From: Erythrobacter sp.
GTDB taxonomy: Bacteria; Pseudomonadota; Alphaproteobacteria; Sphingomonadales; Sphingomonadaceae
Length of the DNA: 64,000 nucleotides
Assembly (NCBI GenBank): GCA_002695185.1
Contig: NZOF01000045.1
Span: 22,527-86,526 of the forward strand
Direction: 5' to 3'
The translations under genes were made by a program, and so were the position numbers. The notes beneath the pieces were generated by a model. It ran no database searches. It was not told the DNA's origin and saw only the letters and a list, made by a program, of their open reading frames with translations. This document shows positions 7,613 to 17,071 of the stretch, piece after piece (within the stretch, counting starts at the first letter, position 1; every line of letters starts with the position of its first letter).

Positions 7613-7650
7613 TCTCCTTCGTTTCGACCAAATGAGTGGCCGCTGACGCT

Positions 7651-8991
7651 TTAGCTCGAGGCACGTACCGCCGAACTCTCGCCTCTCGAGCTCTTTGCCG
7701 TCACATCGAAAGCTTGGGTGTAGGATTTGAAGCGTTCATGCACTTCATCCCGAGAGAGTCCGAATTCGGCGAGCGAGTAGGAGTGCGGCGTGCGTTTGGA
7801 AGCAGCGGTGCGGTCGAGATATTCCTCCATCCCGTCGAGCGCCGGATCGATGTCGAGGTGCAGGAAATCGTACACCCGCTTCATGGACGTGCGCCAGTCG
7901 CGGTCCATGTCGTCGAAGTGGACATCGATCGCCTGAGACGCGGGGATAATTTGTCTAACCTCTTGCATACGCGAGACCATGAGGTCGGTCTTGCGGAGCC
8001 ATTCTCGGCCGATGGTTTTGGGGTCCACGTCGTCGGCGTAGATGATGGTCTGGTTCCAGGCGAGGCTGGCCGCGCTGCCGACGATCGCCTGCGGGTCGCG
8101 GTGGGTGAAGATGAGCCGCGCATCGGGAAAAACTTCAAGTAAAGCACGGAGATCCAGCATATGCTGCGGGGTCTTTAGCACCCAGGGACGCAGCGAGCTT
8201 TCCTGCTGCGACCAGCCGATCAGGCGCAGCAGATTGGCCATGTGGCGATAGGCCGGCACGGCGCTTTCCTCCTCGCACCAGCGGGCGAAGGTTGGCACGC
8301 GCCACTGCGCCTCGAACTTCATGCCGTAGAAGCTGGCCGCGATCAGGCCGAGTTCCTCTTCCGGTTCATATGGCCCGGTCGGATGGATCGAGAGCGTCCG
8401 TGGATTGGCGAGCCGTGCGACCTTGAGGATCCTTTTCGCCAGAACCGGCCTGAAATCCTCCCTGGCCCCTGCCAGAACCTCCTCGAAATCGGGACGGGGT
8501 ACCGGACTGATCGTTTCGAAACTGCGCAAATGGGCGAAGCGATCGTCCGAGGCCAGCAGGCGGTGCAGCCGGGTCGTGCCAGAGCGCATCGGCCCCACGA
8601 TCACTACCGGCTTGCGGATCGGGCGCGCCAGAATTTCCGGATGCCGCTTGAACCACATCTGCGCATAGAGCCGGTCGCGCAGCAGGTGGTGGATGGTCTT
8701 CATCCCCGACAGCTCGCCCGCAGCATTCAGCCCAGCTTCGACCCGCGCGGAATCGAGCAGCACGTCGAGCGGGCGGGTGAACCAGTCATCGCCGAAATCG
8801 TCGAGCCCGTGTTCCTCGCTCACCTGCTCCAGCAGCGTCTCGCGGTTCCAGCAGGCCGGATCGACCAGCCCCAGCTTGCGCCCCGCCCCGACCCCCGCGT
8901 TGAGAATGTCGATAAAGCGGGTGCGCCGCGGCGGTACGAGTGGCTTGTCCTGCAAGTGTCTGTCACTTTCTTGTTCTGTTTTGCGGCCCAT
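7651..8991 (-). CDS. sulfotransferase family protein
   Basis: The 446-residue protein is a PAPS-dependent sulfotransferase-like enzyme. The 5'-phosphosulfate loop VGPMRSGTT is at about residues 132-140, and the 3'-phosphate region LIFTHRDPQAIVGS lies in the middle. The frame stays open far upstream through serS on the other strand, but the sensible start is the ATG at 8991, with AGGA a few bases before it. The likely acceptor substrate cannot be told from the sequence. It is divergent from serS with about 105 bp between starts. Confidence 0.8.
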   Translation of the reverse strand: MGRKTEQESDRHLQDKPLVPPRRTRFIDILNAGVGAGRKLGLVDPACWNRETLLEQVSEEHGLDDFGDDWFTRPLDVLLDSARVEAGLNAAGELSGMKTIHHLLRDRLYAQMWFKRHPEILARPIRKPVVIVGPMRSGTTRLHRLLASDDRFAHLRSFETISPVPRPDFEEVLAGAREDFRPVLAKRILKVARLANPRTLSIHPTGPYEPEEELGLIAASFYGMKFEAQWRVPTFARWCEEESAVPAYRHMANLLRLIGWSQQESSLRPWVLKTPQHMLDLRALLEVFPDARLIFTHRDPQAIVGSAASLAWNQTIIYADDVDPKTIGREWLRKTDLMVSRMQEVRQIIPASQAIDVHFDDMDRDWRTSMKRVYDFLHLDIDPALDGMEEYLDRTAASKRTPHSYSLAEFGLSRDEVHERFKSYTQAFDVTAKSSRGESSAVRASS

Positions 8992-9096
8992 GGTCCTGCC
9001 ATGATGCGGGTCAGGGCAACAATGATCTGCCAGAGGATCGGTGCCGCAGCTTTTCCGCACTGGAAATAGGCGGACACAATCGGCATAGCCCCGCCC

Positions 9097-10377
9097 ATGC
9101 ACGACATCGCCTATATCAGAGCCAATCCCGAAGCCTTCGATGCCGCCATGAAGCGCCGCGGCGCAGAGCCGGTTGCCGACCGTATCGTGGCGCTCGACGC
9201 CAAGAAGCGCGAGGCGCAGACCCGCGTTCAGGAAGCGCAGAGCCGCCGCAACGAGGCCTCCAAGGCGATCGGGCAGGCCATGGGCCAGGGCGACAAGGAC
9301 AAGGCCGAAGCGCTGAAGGCCGAAGTGGCCGAGATCAAGGCCAGCATGCCGAAGTGGGAAGAGGCCGAACAGCAGACCGGTGCCGAGCTGGACGACCTCC
9401 TCGCCCGCCTGCCCAATCTGCCGGCCCAAGACGTGCCCGAAGGTGCGGACGAGGAAGACAATGTCGAGATTGCGACATGGGGCGACAGACGCGACTTCGC
9501 TTTCGAGCCCAGGGAACACGCCGATATCGGCCCGGCGCTGGGCATGGAATTCGAGACCGGGGCGAAGATTTCCGGTGCCCGCTTCACCTTCCTGCGCGGC
9601 GACATCGCTCGCCTCCACCGCGCGCTCGCACAGTCCATGCTGGACAAGCAGACCCGCGAGAACGGCTATACCGAGTGCAATCCGCCGGTGCTGGTGAATG
9701 ACGATGCCATGTATGGCACGGACAAGCTGCCCAAGTTCGCCGAAGACAGCTTCCGCACCACCGACGATCGCTGGCTGGTCCCGACCTCCGAAGTCCCCCT
9801 CACCTATTCGGTTGCGGGCGAAATCCTGCCCGGCCTTGCCGAACCGATCCGCATGACCGCGCATACGCTGTGTTTCCGCAGCGAGGCAGGCTCTGCCGGA
9901 CGCGATACGCGCGGGTTCATCCGCCAGCACCAGTTCGAGAAGGTCGAGCTGGTCACCGTCTGCCGCCCCGAAGACAGCGAGGCCGAGCATGAGCGCATGA
10001 CCGGATGCGCGGAAGGCATATTGCAGGCGCTGAACCTGCCCTATCGCAAGATGCTGCTGTGCGTCGGGGACATGGGCTTCGGCGCGCGCAAGACCTATGA
10101 TCTGGAAGTCTGGCTGCCCGGCCAGGGGGCCTATCGCGAGATTTCCTCCTGTTCGAACACAGGCGAATTCCAGGCCCGCCGCATGAATGCACGCTATCGC
10201 CCCGAAGGCGAAAAGAAGACGCGCTTCGTCCACACGCTCAACGGCTCCGGCCTCGCCGTGGGCCGGACGCTGGTGGCGGTGATGGAGAATTACCAGAACG
10301 AGGATGGCAGCGTGACCGTGCCAGAATGTCTTGCCCCCTATATGGGTGGGATCGACAGGCTGGAGCCTGTTAAGTGA
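9097..10377 (+). CDS. serS: serine-tRNA ligase
   Basis: The 426-residue class II synthetase charges tRNA-Ser. The N-terminal about 110 residues form the long antiparallel coiled coil that grips the tRNA (charged Lys/Glu/Ala-rich helices). The catalytic core shows motif 2 ([14 protein letters not shown]) and motif 3 ([18 protein letters not shown]). The length is normal for bacterial SerS. It is followed by a palindromic repeat element and surE. Confidence 0.97.
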   Translation: MHDIAYIRANPEAFDAAMKRRGAEPVADRIVALDAKKREAQTRVQEAQSRRNEASKAIGQAMGQGDKDKAEALKAEVAEIKASMPKWEEAEQQTGAELDDLLARLPNLPAQDVPEGADEEDNVEIATWGDRRDFAFEPREHADIGPALGMEFETGAKISGARFTFLRGDIARLHRALAQSMLDKQTRENGYTECNPPVLVNDDAMYGTDKLPKFAEDSFRTTDDRWLVPTSEVPLTYSVAGEILPGLAEPIRMTAHTLCFRSEAGSAGRDTRGFIRQHQFEKVELVTVCRPEDSEAEHERMTGCAEGILQALNLPYRKMLLCVGDMGFGARKTYDLEVWLPGQGAYREISSCSNTGEFQARRMNARYRPEGEKKTRFVHTLNGSGLAVGRTLVAVMENYQNEDGSVTVPECLAPYMGGIDRLEPVK

Positions 10378-10390
10378 CCACCCTGTCCGG

Positions 10391-10490
10391 TCATCCTGAG
10401 GAGCGCGAGGCCACAGGCCGAGTGCGTCTCGAAGGATGCTTCGAGACGGCCGGCGAACTTCGCTTCGCTCTGCCCACCGCCCTCCTCAGC
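10391..10490. repeat. dispersed palindromic repeat element between serS and surE
   Basis: Nested inverted repeats fill the gap. An outer pair CTGAGGAG/CTCCTCAG (10396-10403, 10482-10489) surrounds a compact inner palindrome GTCTCGAAG-GATG-CTTCGAGAC (10426-10447). The CATCCTGAGGAGC and CTTCGAGAC words are typical of short palindromic repeats scattered through many alphaproteobacterial genomes. It may also act as a transcription terminator for serS. Confidence 0.65.
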
Positions 10491-10507
10491 ACGAACGGCA
10501 TTTGCAC

Positions 10508-11272
10508 ATGAAAATCCTCCTCACCAATGACGATGGCGTGCACGCCCCCGGCCTCGAAGTGCTCGAAGCGATTGCGCGGCAATTCTCGGACGATATCTGG
10601 ATCTGCGCCCCGGACGAGGAACAGTCCGGCATGGGCCATGCCCTCACCCTGACCCGCCCCGTCCGCCTGCGCAAACATGGCGCGCGGCGCTTTTCCGTTA
10701 CCGGCACGCCGACCGATTCCGTGACGATGGGCCTGCGCCAGGTGATGGACGGCCCGCCCGATGTGATCCTGTCGGGCGTCAATCGCGGCGCCAATCTGGG
10801 CGACGACATCACTTATTCCGGCACGGTATCGGCAGCCATCGAAGGCGCGCTGGCGGGCATCCGGTCCATCGCGATGAGCCAGGTGATCGGGCGCGACGAT
10901 GCGGGCCACGACATGTCCTTCGCCGCCGCCGAAGCATGGGGCGCGAAGGTTCTGGGCCCCCTGCTCGACACACCGCTGCCCGATCGCACGCTGGTCAATG
11001 TGAACTTTCCGCCGCGCGCACCCGACGACATCAAGGGTATCCGCGCGGTGGCGCAGGGCTTTCACGATTATTCGCGCGGCACGGTGGTGGAAGGGCGCGA
11101 TCCGCGCGGCTTCCGTTATTACTGGTTCGGCCTGCAGGCGATCGAGCACACGCCCGATCACGGGACCGACCTGGAAGCCATCGCCGATGGCTACGTATCG
11201 GTCACGCCGCTGCAGCTCGATCTGACCCACCACACCTCGTTGCAGGCGCTGGGTCAGCGTTACGGGAATTGA
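10508..11272 (+). CDS. surE: 5'/3'-nucleotidase SurE
   Basis: The 254-residue protein is the stationary-phase survival nucleotidase. The start at 10508 gives the canonical N-terminus MKILLTNDDGV with the metal-binding Asp8-Asp9. Further conserved elements are GVNRGANLGDD and TYSGTVSAAIEGAL in the first half. The open frame begins upstream inside the repeat element, but family alignment favours this ATG. The length matches the family. Confidence 0.95.
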   Translation: MKILLTNDDGVHAPGLEVLEAIARQFSDDIWICAPDEEQSGMGHALTLTRPVRLRKHGARRFSVTGTPTDSVTMGLRQVMDGPPDVILSGVNRGANLGDDITYSGTVSAAIEGALAGIRSIAMSQVIGRDDAGHDMSFAAAEAWGAKVLGPLLDTPLPDRTLVNVNFPPRAPDDIKGIRAVAQGFHDYSRGTVVEGRDPRGFRYYWFGLQAIEHTPDHGTDLEAIADGYVSVTPLQLDLTHHTSLQALGQRYGN

Positions 11273-11315
11273 GAATGCTTGACCGCATGCCTGCCCTCGC
11301 GCACCAAGGCCGTGC

Positions 11316-12443
11316 ATGAGCGAGCGCAAGCAAATCGACAAGATCGAGCCGGGGGGAGGAAGCGCGCGGGTCTATCGCGGTCCGCGTTTCCAGCCGCTGC
11401 GACGGGCGACCAAGATTCCCGTATGGGGCGATCTGGGCATCAGGCTGGGCCTTGCCCTGTTCCTGATCATGGTCGTGGTCATGATCCACTGGTGGGATCG
11501 TGAAGGGCTGGTCGACAATCTCGACGGGGAAGTCAGCTTCCTCGACGTGATCTATTTCACCATGATTTCGATCACCACCACGGGTTTTGGCGATATCGCC
11601 CCCATATCCGACCGTGCGCGGCTGGTCGAAGCGGTTATCGTGACGCCGGTCCGCTTTGCCGTGCTGTTCATCTTCGTGGGCACGGCCTACAACTTCCTCA
11701 TCAAGCGTAGCTGGGAAAAATTCCGCATGGCCCGCATCCAGGATCAACTCAAAAACCATATCATCGTGCTCGGCTATGGCATCTCCGGTTCGGAATCGGT
11801 GGCCGAGCTGATCGAACGCGGCACCGATCCCAGCACCATCGTGGTGATCGACCCGAGCGAAGAGCGGCTGCATGCCGCCGAATCCATGGGCTGCAACGTG
11901 ATGGCGGCCGACGCCACGCGGGACGAGACGTTGAAGGCCGTGCGGATTTCGGAAGCGCAGAACGTGCTGATTTCCGCCGGGCGCGACGATACCACGATCC
12001 TGATCACGCTGACCGTGCGCGCGCTGGCCCCGCAAGTGCCGATCAGCGTGGTGGTGCGGGCAGCCGATAACGAATCGCTGGCCCGGCAGGCCGGCGCGAA
12101 CAACGTCATCAACCCCGTACGCTTCACCGGCCTGTTGCTGGCGGGCAGCGCGAAGGGCGAACATATCGCCGATTATCTGGCGGATCTGGCCAGCGTTTCG
12201 GGCCGCGTCCAGCTGGTGGAACGCGAGGTGACAGAAGAAGAATGCGGCTGCGCGATCAGCGAATTGCGCACCGGCGGCAGGGGCCTGCGCGTCTATCGCA
12301 ACGGCCGCGCGATCGGGTTCTGGGAAGAGGAATGCCAGAACCTGCAGAAGGGCGATATCATCGTGGAGATCGTGGCCACCCCCAATGGCGAGACCAAGGG
12401 CGACGGCCACCGCCGCGACGACGAGCTGCGCCAGGGGGCCTGA
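11316..12443 (+). CDS. two-TM potassium channel with RCK/TrkA-N domain
   Basis: The 375-residue protein has two membrane helices (about residues 45-65 and 105-125) around a pore loop with selectivity-filter-like TTTGFGDIAP. A Rossmann RCK domain follows, beginning IIVLGYGISGSESV, and then a C-terminal TrkA-C-like region. The filter carries GFG in place of the usual GYG, which is seen in some bacterial K+ channels. It probably controls K+ flux in response to a nucleotide or ion ligand. The stop lies 4 bp from the convergent membrane gene. Confidence 0.85.
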   Translation: MSERKQIDKIEPGGGSARVYRGPRFQPLRRATKIPVWGDLGIRLGLALFLIMVVVMIHWWDREGLVDNLDGEVSFLDVIYFTMISITTTGFGDIAPISDRARLVEAVIVTPVRFAVLFIFVGTAYNFLIKRSWEKFRMARIQDQLKNHIIVLGYGISGSESVAELIERGTDPSTIVVIDPSEERLHAAESMGCNVMAADATRDETLKAVRISEAQNVLISAGRDDTTILITLTVRALAPQVPISVVVRAADNESLARQAGANNVINPVRFTGLLLAGSAKGEHIADYLADLASVSGRVQLVEREVTEEECGCAISELRTGGRGLRVYRNGRAIGFWEEECQNLQKGDIIVEIVATPNGETKGDGHRRDDELRQGA

Positions 12444-12447
12444 GGCC

Positions 12448-12816
12448 TCATCCCATCCAGAGGAAGACGCCGCCCATCGCCAGATAGGCAATCAGCCAGA
12501 AGCCCCAGTCCGACAGCGCCCGGCGGATGGGTTCCTCGCGGCGCACCGCAGTGATGAAGATTGCTGGACCGATGAAGGTCAGCGCCAGTCCGCCCGACAT
12601 CATGAAATAGAGCCACCATTTCATCTGCAGCGTTTCGGTGCCGACCCGCGCAAACATGTGGCCCAGCATGGCGGCGCTGGCGAACATCAGCAGCGCGGCA
12701 ACCGCGTGCAGCAGATAGGGTGGCCGCGGGGTCGACCGCTTGCCATAGAATGCGACGCCCAGCAGCGCTGCGACGAACCATGCGGCCACAACCGCAATCC
12801 AGTTTACCGGTCCCAT
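12448..12816 (-). CDS. small four-helix membrane protein, DUF1761-like
   Basis: The 122-residue protein has about four hydrophobic segments. It begins MGPVNWIAVVAAWFVAALLG, resembling the opening of DUF1761 proteins (short N-terminus, NW, then a helix ending in an aromatic-Gly). It also contains GHMFARVG and a Trp-rich second half. The function is unknown. It is a single gene convergent with the potassium channel and divergent from rimO. Confidence 0.6.
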   Translation of the reverse strand: MGPVNWIAVVAAWFVAALLGVAFYGKRSTPRPPYLLHAVAALLMFASAAMLGHMFARVGTETLQMKWWLYFMMSGGLALTFIGPAIFITAVRREEPIRRALSDWGFWLIAYLAMGGVFLWMG

Positions 12817-12881
12817 GCCGTGCCTTCTAGCCTTGGCGGCGCCATTCGTGTAGGGGCGCGCGCGAATTTACGGACATTGCT

Positions 12882-14255
12882 ATGAACACCTCCACCACCT
12901 CCATCCCCGACCAGAAGAAGGTCGGCATGGTTTCCCTCGGCTGCCCCAAGGCGCTGGTCGACAGCGAACGCATCCTCACGCGGCTGCGCGCCGATGGCTA
13001 TGCGATGAGCCCCGATTACGCTGGCGCCGACGTGGTGCTGGTGAACACCTGCGGCTTCCTCGATAGCGCAAAGGAAGAAAGCCTGCAGGCGATCGGCGAG
13101 GCGATTGCCGAGAATGGCCGCGTGATCGTGACGGGCTGCATGGGCGACGAGGCGGAGGCCATTCGCGCCGCGCACCCCAGCGTGCTGGCCGTGACCGGCG
13201 CGCATCAATACGAAGCGGTGGTGGAGGCCGTGCATGAACATGCCCCGCCTTCGCAGGGTCCGTTCATCGACCTGATCCCGCAGCCCGATATCAAGCTGAC
13301 GCCGCGGCATTACAGCTATCTCAAGATTTCCGAGGGCTGCAATCACTCCTGCGCTTTCTGCATCATTCCGGATTTGCGCGGCAAGCTGGCCAGCCGCCGG
13401 ATCGATGCCGTGCTGCGCGAGGCGGAAAAGCTGGTCGCTGCGGGGACGAAGGAACTGCTGGTCATCAGCCAGGACACCAGCGCCTACGGCGTCGACACGC
13501 GTCACGAAAGCCGCGAATGGAAGGGCCGCGAAGTGCGCGCGCACATGACCGACCTCGCACGCGAGCTGGGCCAGCTCGACATCGGCGGCGGTGTGCCGCC
13601 CTGGGTGCGGCTGCATTATGTCTATCCCTACCCGCATGTCGATGCGGTGATCCCGCTGATGGCCGAAGGTTTGCTGACGCCCTATCTCGACATTCCCTTC
13701 CAGCACGCCAGCCCCAAGGTACTGCGCGCGATGAAGCGCCCGGCGAACGAGGCCAAGGTGCTCGAACGGCTGAAGGGCTGGCGCGAGATCTGTCCCGAAA
13801 TCGCGATCCGCTCCAGCTTCGTCGTCGGCTTCCCGGGCGAGACCGAGGACGATTTCAAATATCTGCTCGACTGGCTGGAAGAAGCCCAGCTCGACCGCGT
13901 GGGTGCCTTCCGCTTCGAACCGGTCGAAGGCGCGCAGGCCAATACGCTGCCCGATCCCGTGCCCGAAGCGATCAAGGAAGAACGCTACGCCCGGATCATG
14001 GAAGTGACCGAGCGGATCAGCGCCGCCAAGCTGCAGGCGCGGATCGGCAAGACCATTCCGGTCATCATCGACGAGGTCGGCGAACCCGACGAAGACGGCG
14101 ATATAGGCGCCACCGGCCGCAGCCAGGCCGATGCGCCGGAGATCGACGGTGCCGTCTATCTGCGCAACGTGCCCGCCACGCTGGCGGCAGGCGATATCGT
14201 GTCCGCCCTGGTCGAGGATGCCGACGCCCATGATCTCTTCGCTGCACCGGCCTGA
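12882..14255 (+). CDS. rimO: ribosomal protein S12 methylthiotransferase RimO
   Basis: The 457-residue radical SAM enzyme adds a methylthio group to the conserved Asp of ribosomal protein S12. The N-terminal MTTase domain carries the auxiliary cluster cysteines ([28 protein letters not shown]). The radical SAM core has the CxxxCxxC motif in [16 protein letters not shown]. The C-terminus ends in a TRAM-like domain. The [10 protein letters not shown] signature separates RimO from MiaB. Length is typical. Confidence 0.95.
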   Translation: MNTSTTSIPDQKKVGMVSLGCPKALVDSERILTRLRADGYAMSPDYAGADVVLVNTCGFLDSAKEESLQAIGEAIAENGRVIVTGCMGDEAEAIRAAHPSVLAVTGAHQYEAVVEAVHEHAPPSQGPFIDLIPQPDIKLTPRHYSYLKISEGCNHSCAFCIIPDLRGKLASRRIDAVLREAEKLVAAGTKELLVISQDTSAYGVDTRHESREWKGREVRAHMTDLARELGQLDIGGGVPPWVRLHYVYPYPHVDAVIPLMAEGLLTPYLDIPFQHASPKVLRAMKRPANEAKVLERLKGWREICPEIAIRSSFVVGFPGETEDDFKYLLDWLEEAQLDRVGAFRFEPVEGAQANTLPDPVPEAIKEERYARIMEVTERISAAKLQARIGKTIPVIIDEVGEPDEDGDIGATGRSQADAPEIDGAVYLRNVPATLAAGDIVSALVEDADAHDLFAAPA

Positions 14256-14513
14256 GACTTTGACGTATCCGACACTGCCCTGCTCTTCTCCGGAGCCCGC
14301 GAATTGCGCCCCGCCCGTTCATTTCACACCCGAAGGCATTGCAATTTCTGATAATTCCCGCTTTGCATGGTGCAATGACGCGCACGAACTTTCCCCTAGG
14401 TCACTTGCTACCCAGTCCTTAACTACTCATTCGCGCGGTTTACCTGGGGTCGGAGATGAATCGGTAATTTCGTAGAAAGAATATTAAGCATAGTCGCTTC
14501 ATAGGGATGCGCG

Positions 14514-16856
14514 ATGACGACCGTCCGCTCTTTGGACCGCATAACCCGGATACTGCGCCGACCGATGTCGCGCCTCCCCGCAGGGGCTGCGCAGCGCGTG
14601 AAGGATTTGCTGGTAAGCGCGCTGATCGCTTTCGTCCTATTCGTCGGGACCATGCTCAGCCCGATCGACCAGCTTAGCTGGGTTCTCCAATCCCGCCTGG
14701 CGACGCATGAACCGTCGGGCGATATCGTCTTCGTCAGCACGGACAGCGACATAACCCACAGCGCCCAGCCGGAGGGCCGGACCGAGCTCGCCGCAGCCCT
14801 TCGCGCGCTAGCTGATCAGGATGTAGCGCGGGTCTACATCGACCTCGCTTTCCCCACCCGCTCAACAAATCAGGCTGACAGGGATCTGGCCGAGGCGATC
14901 GCCACACTTGGTCCACGGGTCATTCTTGTCGACCAGCTCGAACGCAAAGTCACCTCCGGTGATCGAGCCATTCGAACCATCCACACTATCGCTGGAGACG
15001 CGCGTAGAGTCGTTTCGCGGGATACCACCAATTGGATGGGTTACACGTGGACCCGTGATTTCACACATGAGATCGAGGGCGAACGCCTTCCCTCACTCGC
15101 AGCATCTCTCGCCGGCATCGAAGATCTCCGCAACGGGGACTTCCGGATCGATTACGCCCTGGATTCCCAAGACATCACCCATCTTGAGATGGCGGATTTT
15201 CTAGCCGGAGGAATTAGCGTGCGACTGGCCGGCCGGATCGTGGTGATCGGTAGGGAGGCCCGAATTGCTCAAATACAAACACGAGCGCCGGGTAATTTCG
15301 TGGTGCCGGAAAGTTATCCGGACATCTACGGAGCTGAAACGCTTAAGGCCGGAACGATCAAGTTTATAGGCGGCTTTCAGGCTCTGACTTTTTATTTCCT
15401 CCTGACACTCTTCGTACTGCTCCTGGTGCGCTCGAGCAATCAGCGACGAGTGGCTTATGCCCTACTTGCCATTTCGCTACCGGTCGTCCTTTACCTCGGC
15501 AACGTTCGGGGCATTAGAGCCGAGCTTTCCTATCCCGCCGCACTATTAATTTTATACGTTTTGTTGCGTTCACGATCTCGCTGGAAAGACCGGCTGGCCC
15601 TCGTAGATGATGAAACAGGCTTGCCTAAACTACGTGCCCTCGAATTGGAACTTGCGCAGGATATTCATGCAAGAGGGCATATCGTCGTGGCGCGCATTCA
15701 CGGTTACGAGCATGTTTTCAAAACGCTACCTCGGGTGGATCGCGCGAAATACACTCTCAAGCTTGTCGAACGTCTGCGCACGACCAACACCGACCGAGTA
15801 CTTTATTCGGAAGGGCACCACATCGCTTGGCATTCAGGCGAGGACGATGAGGAGCAGCTAGCAGACCATCTCGACGGCCTTAGAGCAATGTTCGCTGCGC
15901 CAATTTATGTTTCGGGTTCCTCGATCGACGTTGGGATAAGCTTTGGTGTCGCCAAGCTTGATGGGGATCCTGCAGCCAGGCTGGCTGCGGCAGTTGCCGC
16001 CGCAGAAGAAAGCTCCGAAGCGCTTCAGCCAATCAAAATTGCAGAAAGCAATTCACGTTTTGACGAGTTGTGGGATCTCTCATTGCGAGCTCGAATCGAC
16101 GAAGCGATGGAAGCGGGAGAGATTTTTTGCGTCTACCAGCCTAAGATAGATACAAGAAGCGGCACCATGACCGGGGTGGAAGCGCTGGTGCGCTGGAAGG
16201 ACCCCGTGCGTGGCTTCATTCCCCCGATGAACTTCATCGCACAATGCGAAAAAGCCGGACGAATGGAAGCTCTCACTGAATTCGTTTTCCGCACGGCGTG
16301 TGCCGCGGGTCGCCTGCTGCATTTCCGTGGACGTTCGCTCACCGTTTCGATCAATGTTTCGGCAACTTTGCTCTCGGACATGAAAGTGGTGAGCCTGATG
16401 AGAAATGCCTTGCATTCCACCGGGTTTGACCCCCGCTTCCTTGTTCTGGAAGTTACCGAGACGTCACGCATCGGAGATCTTCAAACTGCGGAACTCGTAC
16501 TGAATGAGCTGAAATCGATGGGTGCGCGGATATCGATCGACGATTTTGGAGTGGGTGAGACCAACTTCGAAACCTTTTTCGCACTTCCGTTCGATGAGGT
16601 GAAGATTGATCGATTGTTTGTCGCCAACATGGTGAAGAGCGAAAAAGCAAAAGCCATCGTCAGCAGCATCGTGAAGATGGGAAAAGAGGCCCGAATCGGT
16701 GTTGTCGCTGAGGGCGCCGAAGATACAGAAACTGTCAAAATGCTCACCGAAATGGGCTGCACTCATGTCCAAGGCTATATTTTAGCATACCCTATGATCC
16801 TTGAAAAGATAATGGAATTCAGCGGCTTAGAAGAAAGCAGCGCCGCCAAGGCATAA
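14514..16856 (+). CDS. CHASE2-type sensor with degenerate GGDEF and intact EAL domain
   Basis: The 780-residue protein is a membrane-bound cyclic-di-GMP phosphodiesterase candidate. After one N-terminal helix (about 30-48) comes an extracytoplasmic CHASE2-like sensor, then a cluster of hydrophobic helices (about 285-350). Next is a GGDEF-like domain whose active-site loop reads SEGHHIAW, so no cyclase activity is expected. The EAL domain keeps its catalytic residues: E556 in EALVRW, Asn in SINVSA, Glu in VTET, the Asp pair in IDDFG, Lys in VKIDRLF and Glu in VAEGAE. It is a single gene with a 258-bp upstream region and a hairpin after the stop. Confidence 0.85.
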   Translation: MTTVRSLDRITRILRRPMSRLPAGAAQRVKDLLVSALIAFVLFVGTMLSPIDQLSWVLQSRLATHEPSGDIVFVSTDSDITHSAQPEGRTELAAALRALADQDVARVYIDLAFPTRSTNQADRDLAEAIATLGPRVILVDQLERKVTSGDRAIRTIHTIAGDARRVVSRDTTNWMGYTWTRDFTHEIEGERLPSLAASLAGIEDLRNGDFRIDYALDSQDITHLEMADFLAGGISVRLAGRIVVIGREARIAQIQTRAPGNFVVPESYPDIYGAETLKAGTIKFIGGFQALTFYFLLTLFVLLLVRSSNQRRVAYALLAISLPVVLYLGNVRGIRAELSYPAALLILYVLLRSRSRWKDRLALVDDETGLPKLRALELELAQDIHARGHIVVARIHGYEHVFKTLPRVDRAKYTLKLVERLRTTNTDRVLYSEGHHIAWHSGEDDEEQLADHLDGLRAMFAAPIYVSGSSIDVGISFGVAKLDGDPAARLAAAVAAAEESSEALQPIKIAESNSRFDELWDLSLRARIDEAMEAGEIFCVYQPKIDTRSGTMTGVEALVRWKDPVRGFIPPMNFIAQCEKAGRMEALTEFVFRTACAAGRLLHFRGRSLTVSINVSATLLSDMKVVSLMRNALHSTGFDPRFLVLEVTETSRIGDLQTAELVLNELKSMGARISIDDFGVGETNFETFFALPFDEVKIDRLFVANMVKSEKAKAIVSSIVKMGKEARIGVVAEGAEDTETVKMLTEMGCTHVQGYILAYPMILEKIMEFSGLEESSAAKA

Positions 16857-16887
16857 ATTCCACTTTACAAACAAGTTAGTTTAAAAG

Positions 16888-16923
16888 AAAACCTCCTAGT
16901 GTTTACCACTAAGGAGGTTTTTT
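16888..16923 (+). terminator. hairpin with T-run after the EAL gene; also covers a downstream ribosome site
   Basis: AAAACCTCCTAGTG pairs with CACTAAGGAGGTTTT (one bulged A) around a short loop, followed by a T-run. It can terminate the EAL transcript. Its 3' arm is also the AAGGAGG ribosome site of the 11-codon frame at 16924, so the stem would hide that site. Confidence 0.7.
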
Positions 16924-16959
16924 ATGTTTGACTTTTGGGGCTGGTTGATGGGCAAATAA
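16924..16959 (+). CDS. possible 11-residue microprotein MFDFWGWLMGK
   Basis: An ATG is placed 6 nt after a perfect AAGGAGG and opens an 11-codon frame rich in aromatic and hydrophobic residues, ending in TAA. The stop lies in the loop of a perfect 6-bp hairpin (ATGGGC at 16948-16953, GCCCAT at 16960-16965), and an intrinsic terminator follows at 16984-17012. The arrangement resembles either a tiny membrane peptide with a sequestered ribosome site or a leader peptide. It could also be chance within a terminator cluster or a small RNA. No known peptide was recognised. Confidence 0.35.
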   Translation: MFDFWGWLMGK

Positions 16960-16983
16960 GCCCATATTATACAGCAATACTTG

Positions 16984-17012
16984 AAAGGGCCTCTTTATTA
17001 GGGGCCCTTTTC
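16984..17012 (+). terminator. intrinsic terminator
   Basis: AAAGGGCC (16984-16991) pairs with GGCCCTTT (17003-17010) around an 11-nt loop, and the stem runs into TT. It closes the short transcription unit that would contain the 11-codon frame. Confidence 0.75.
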
Positions 17013-17071
17013 GTGCAAAACTTATTTTTTTACTTTCCGAAACGTAATTGGCTCAGTAGCGTTGAGCCTTA

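Noticed and set aside
8992..10233. 860-codon frame extending the sulfotransferase through serS on the opposite strand
   Set aside because: The extra 414 codons are the antisense of serS; the family-consistent start with a ribosome site is at 8991.
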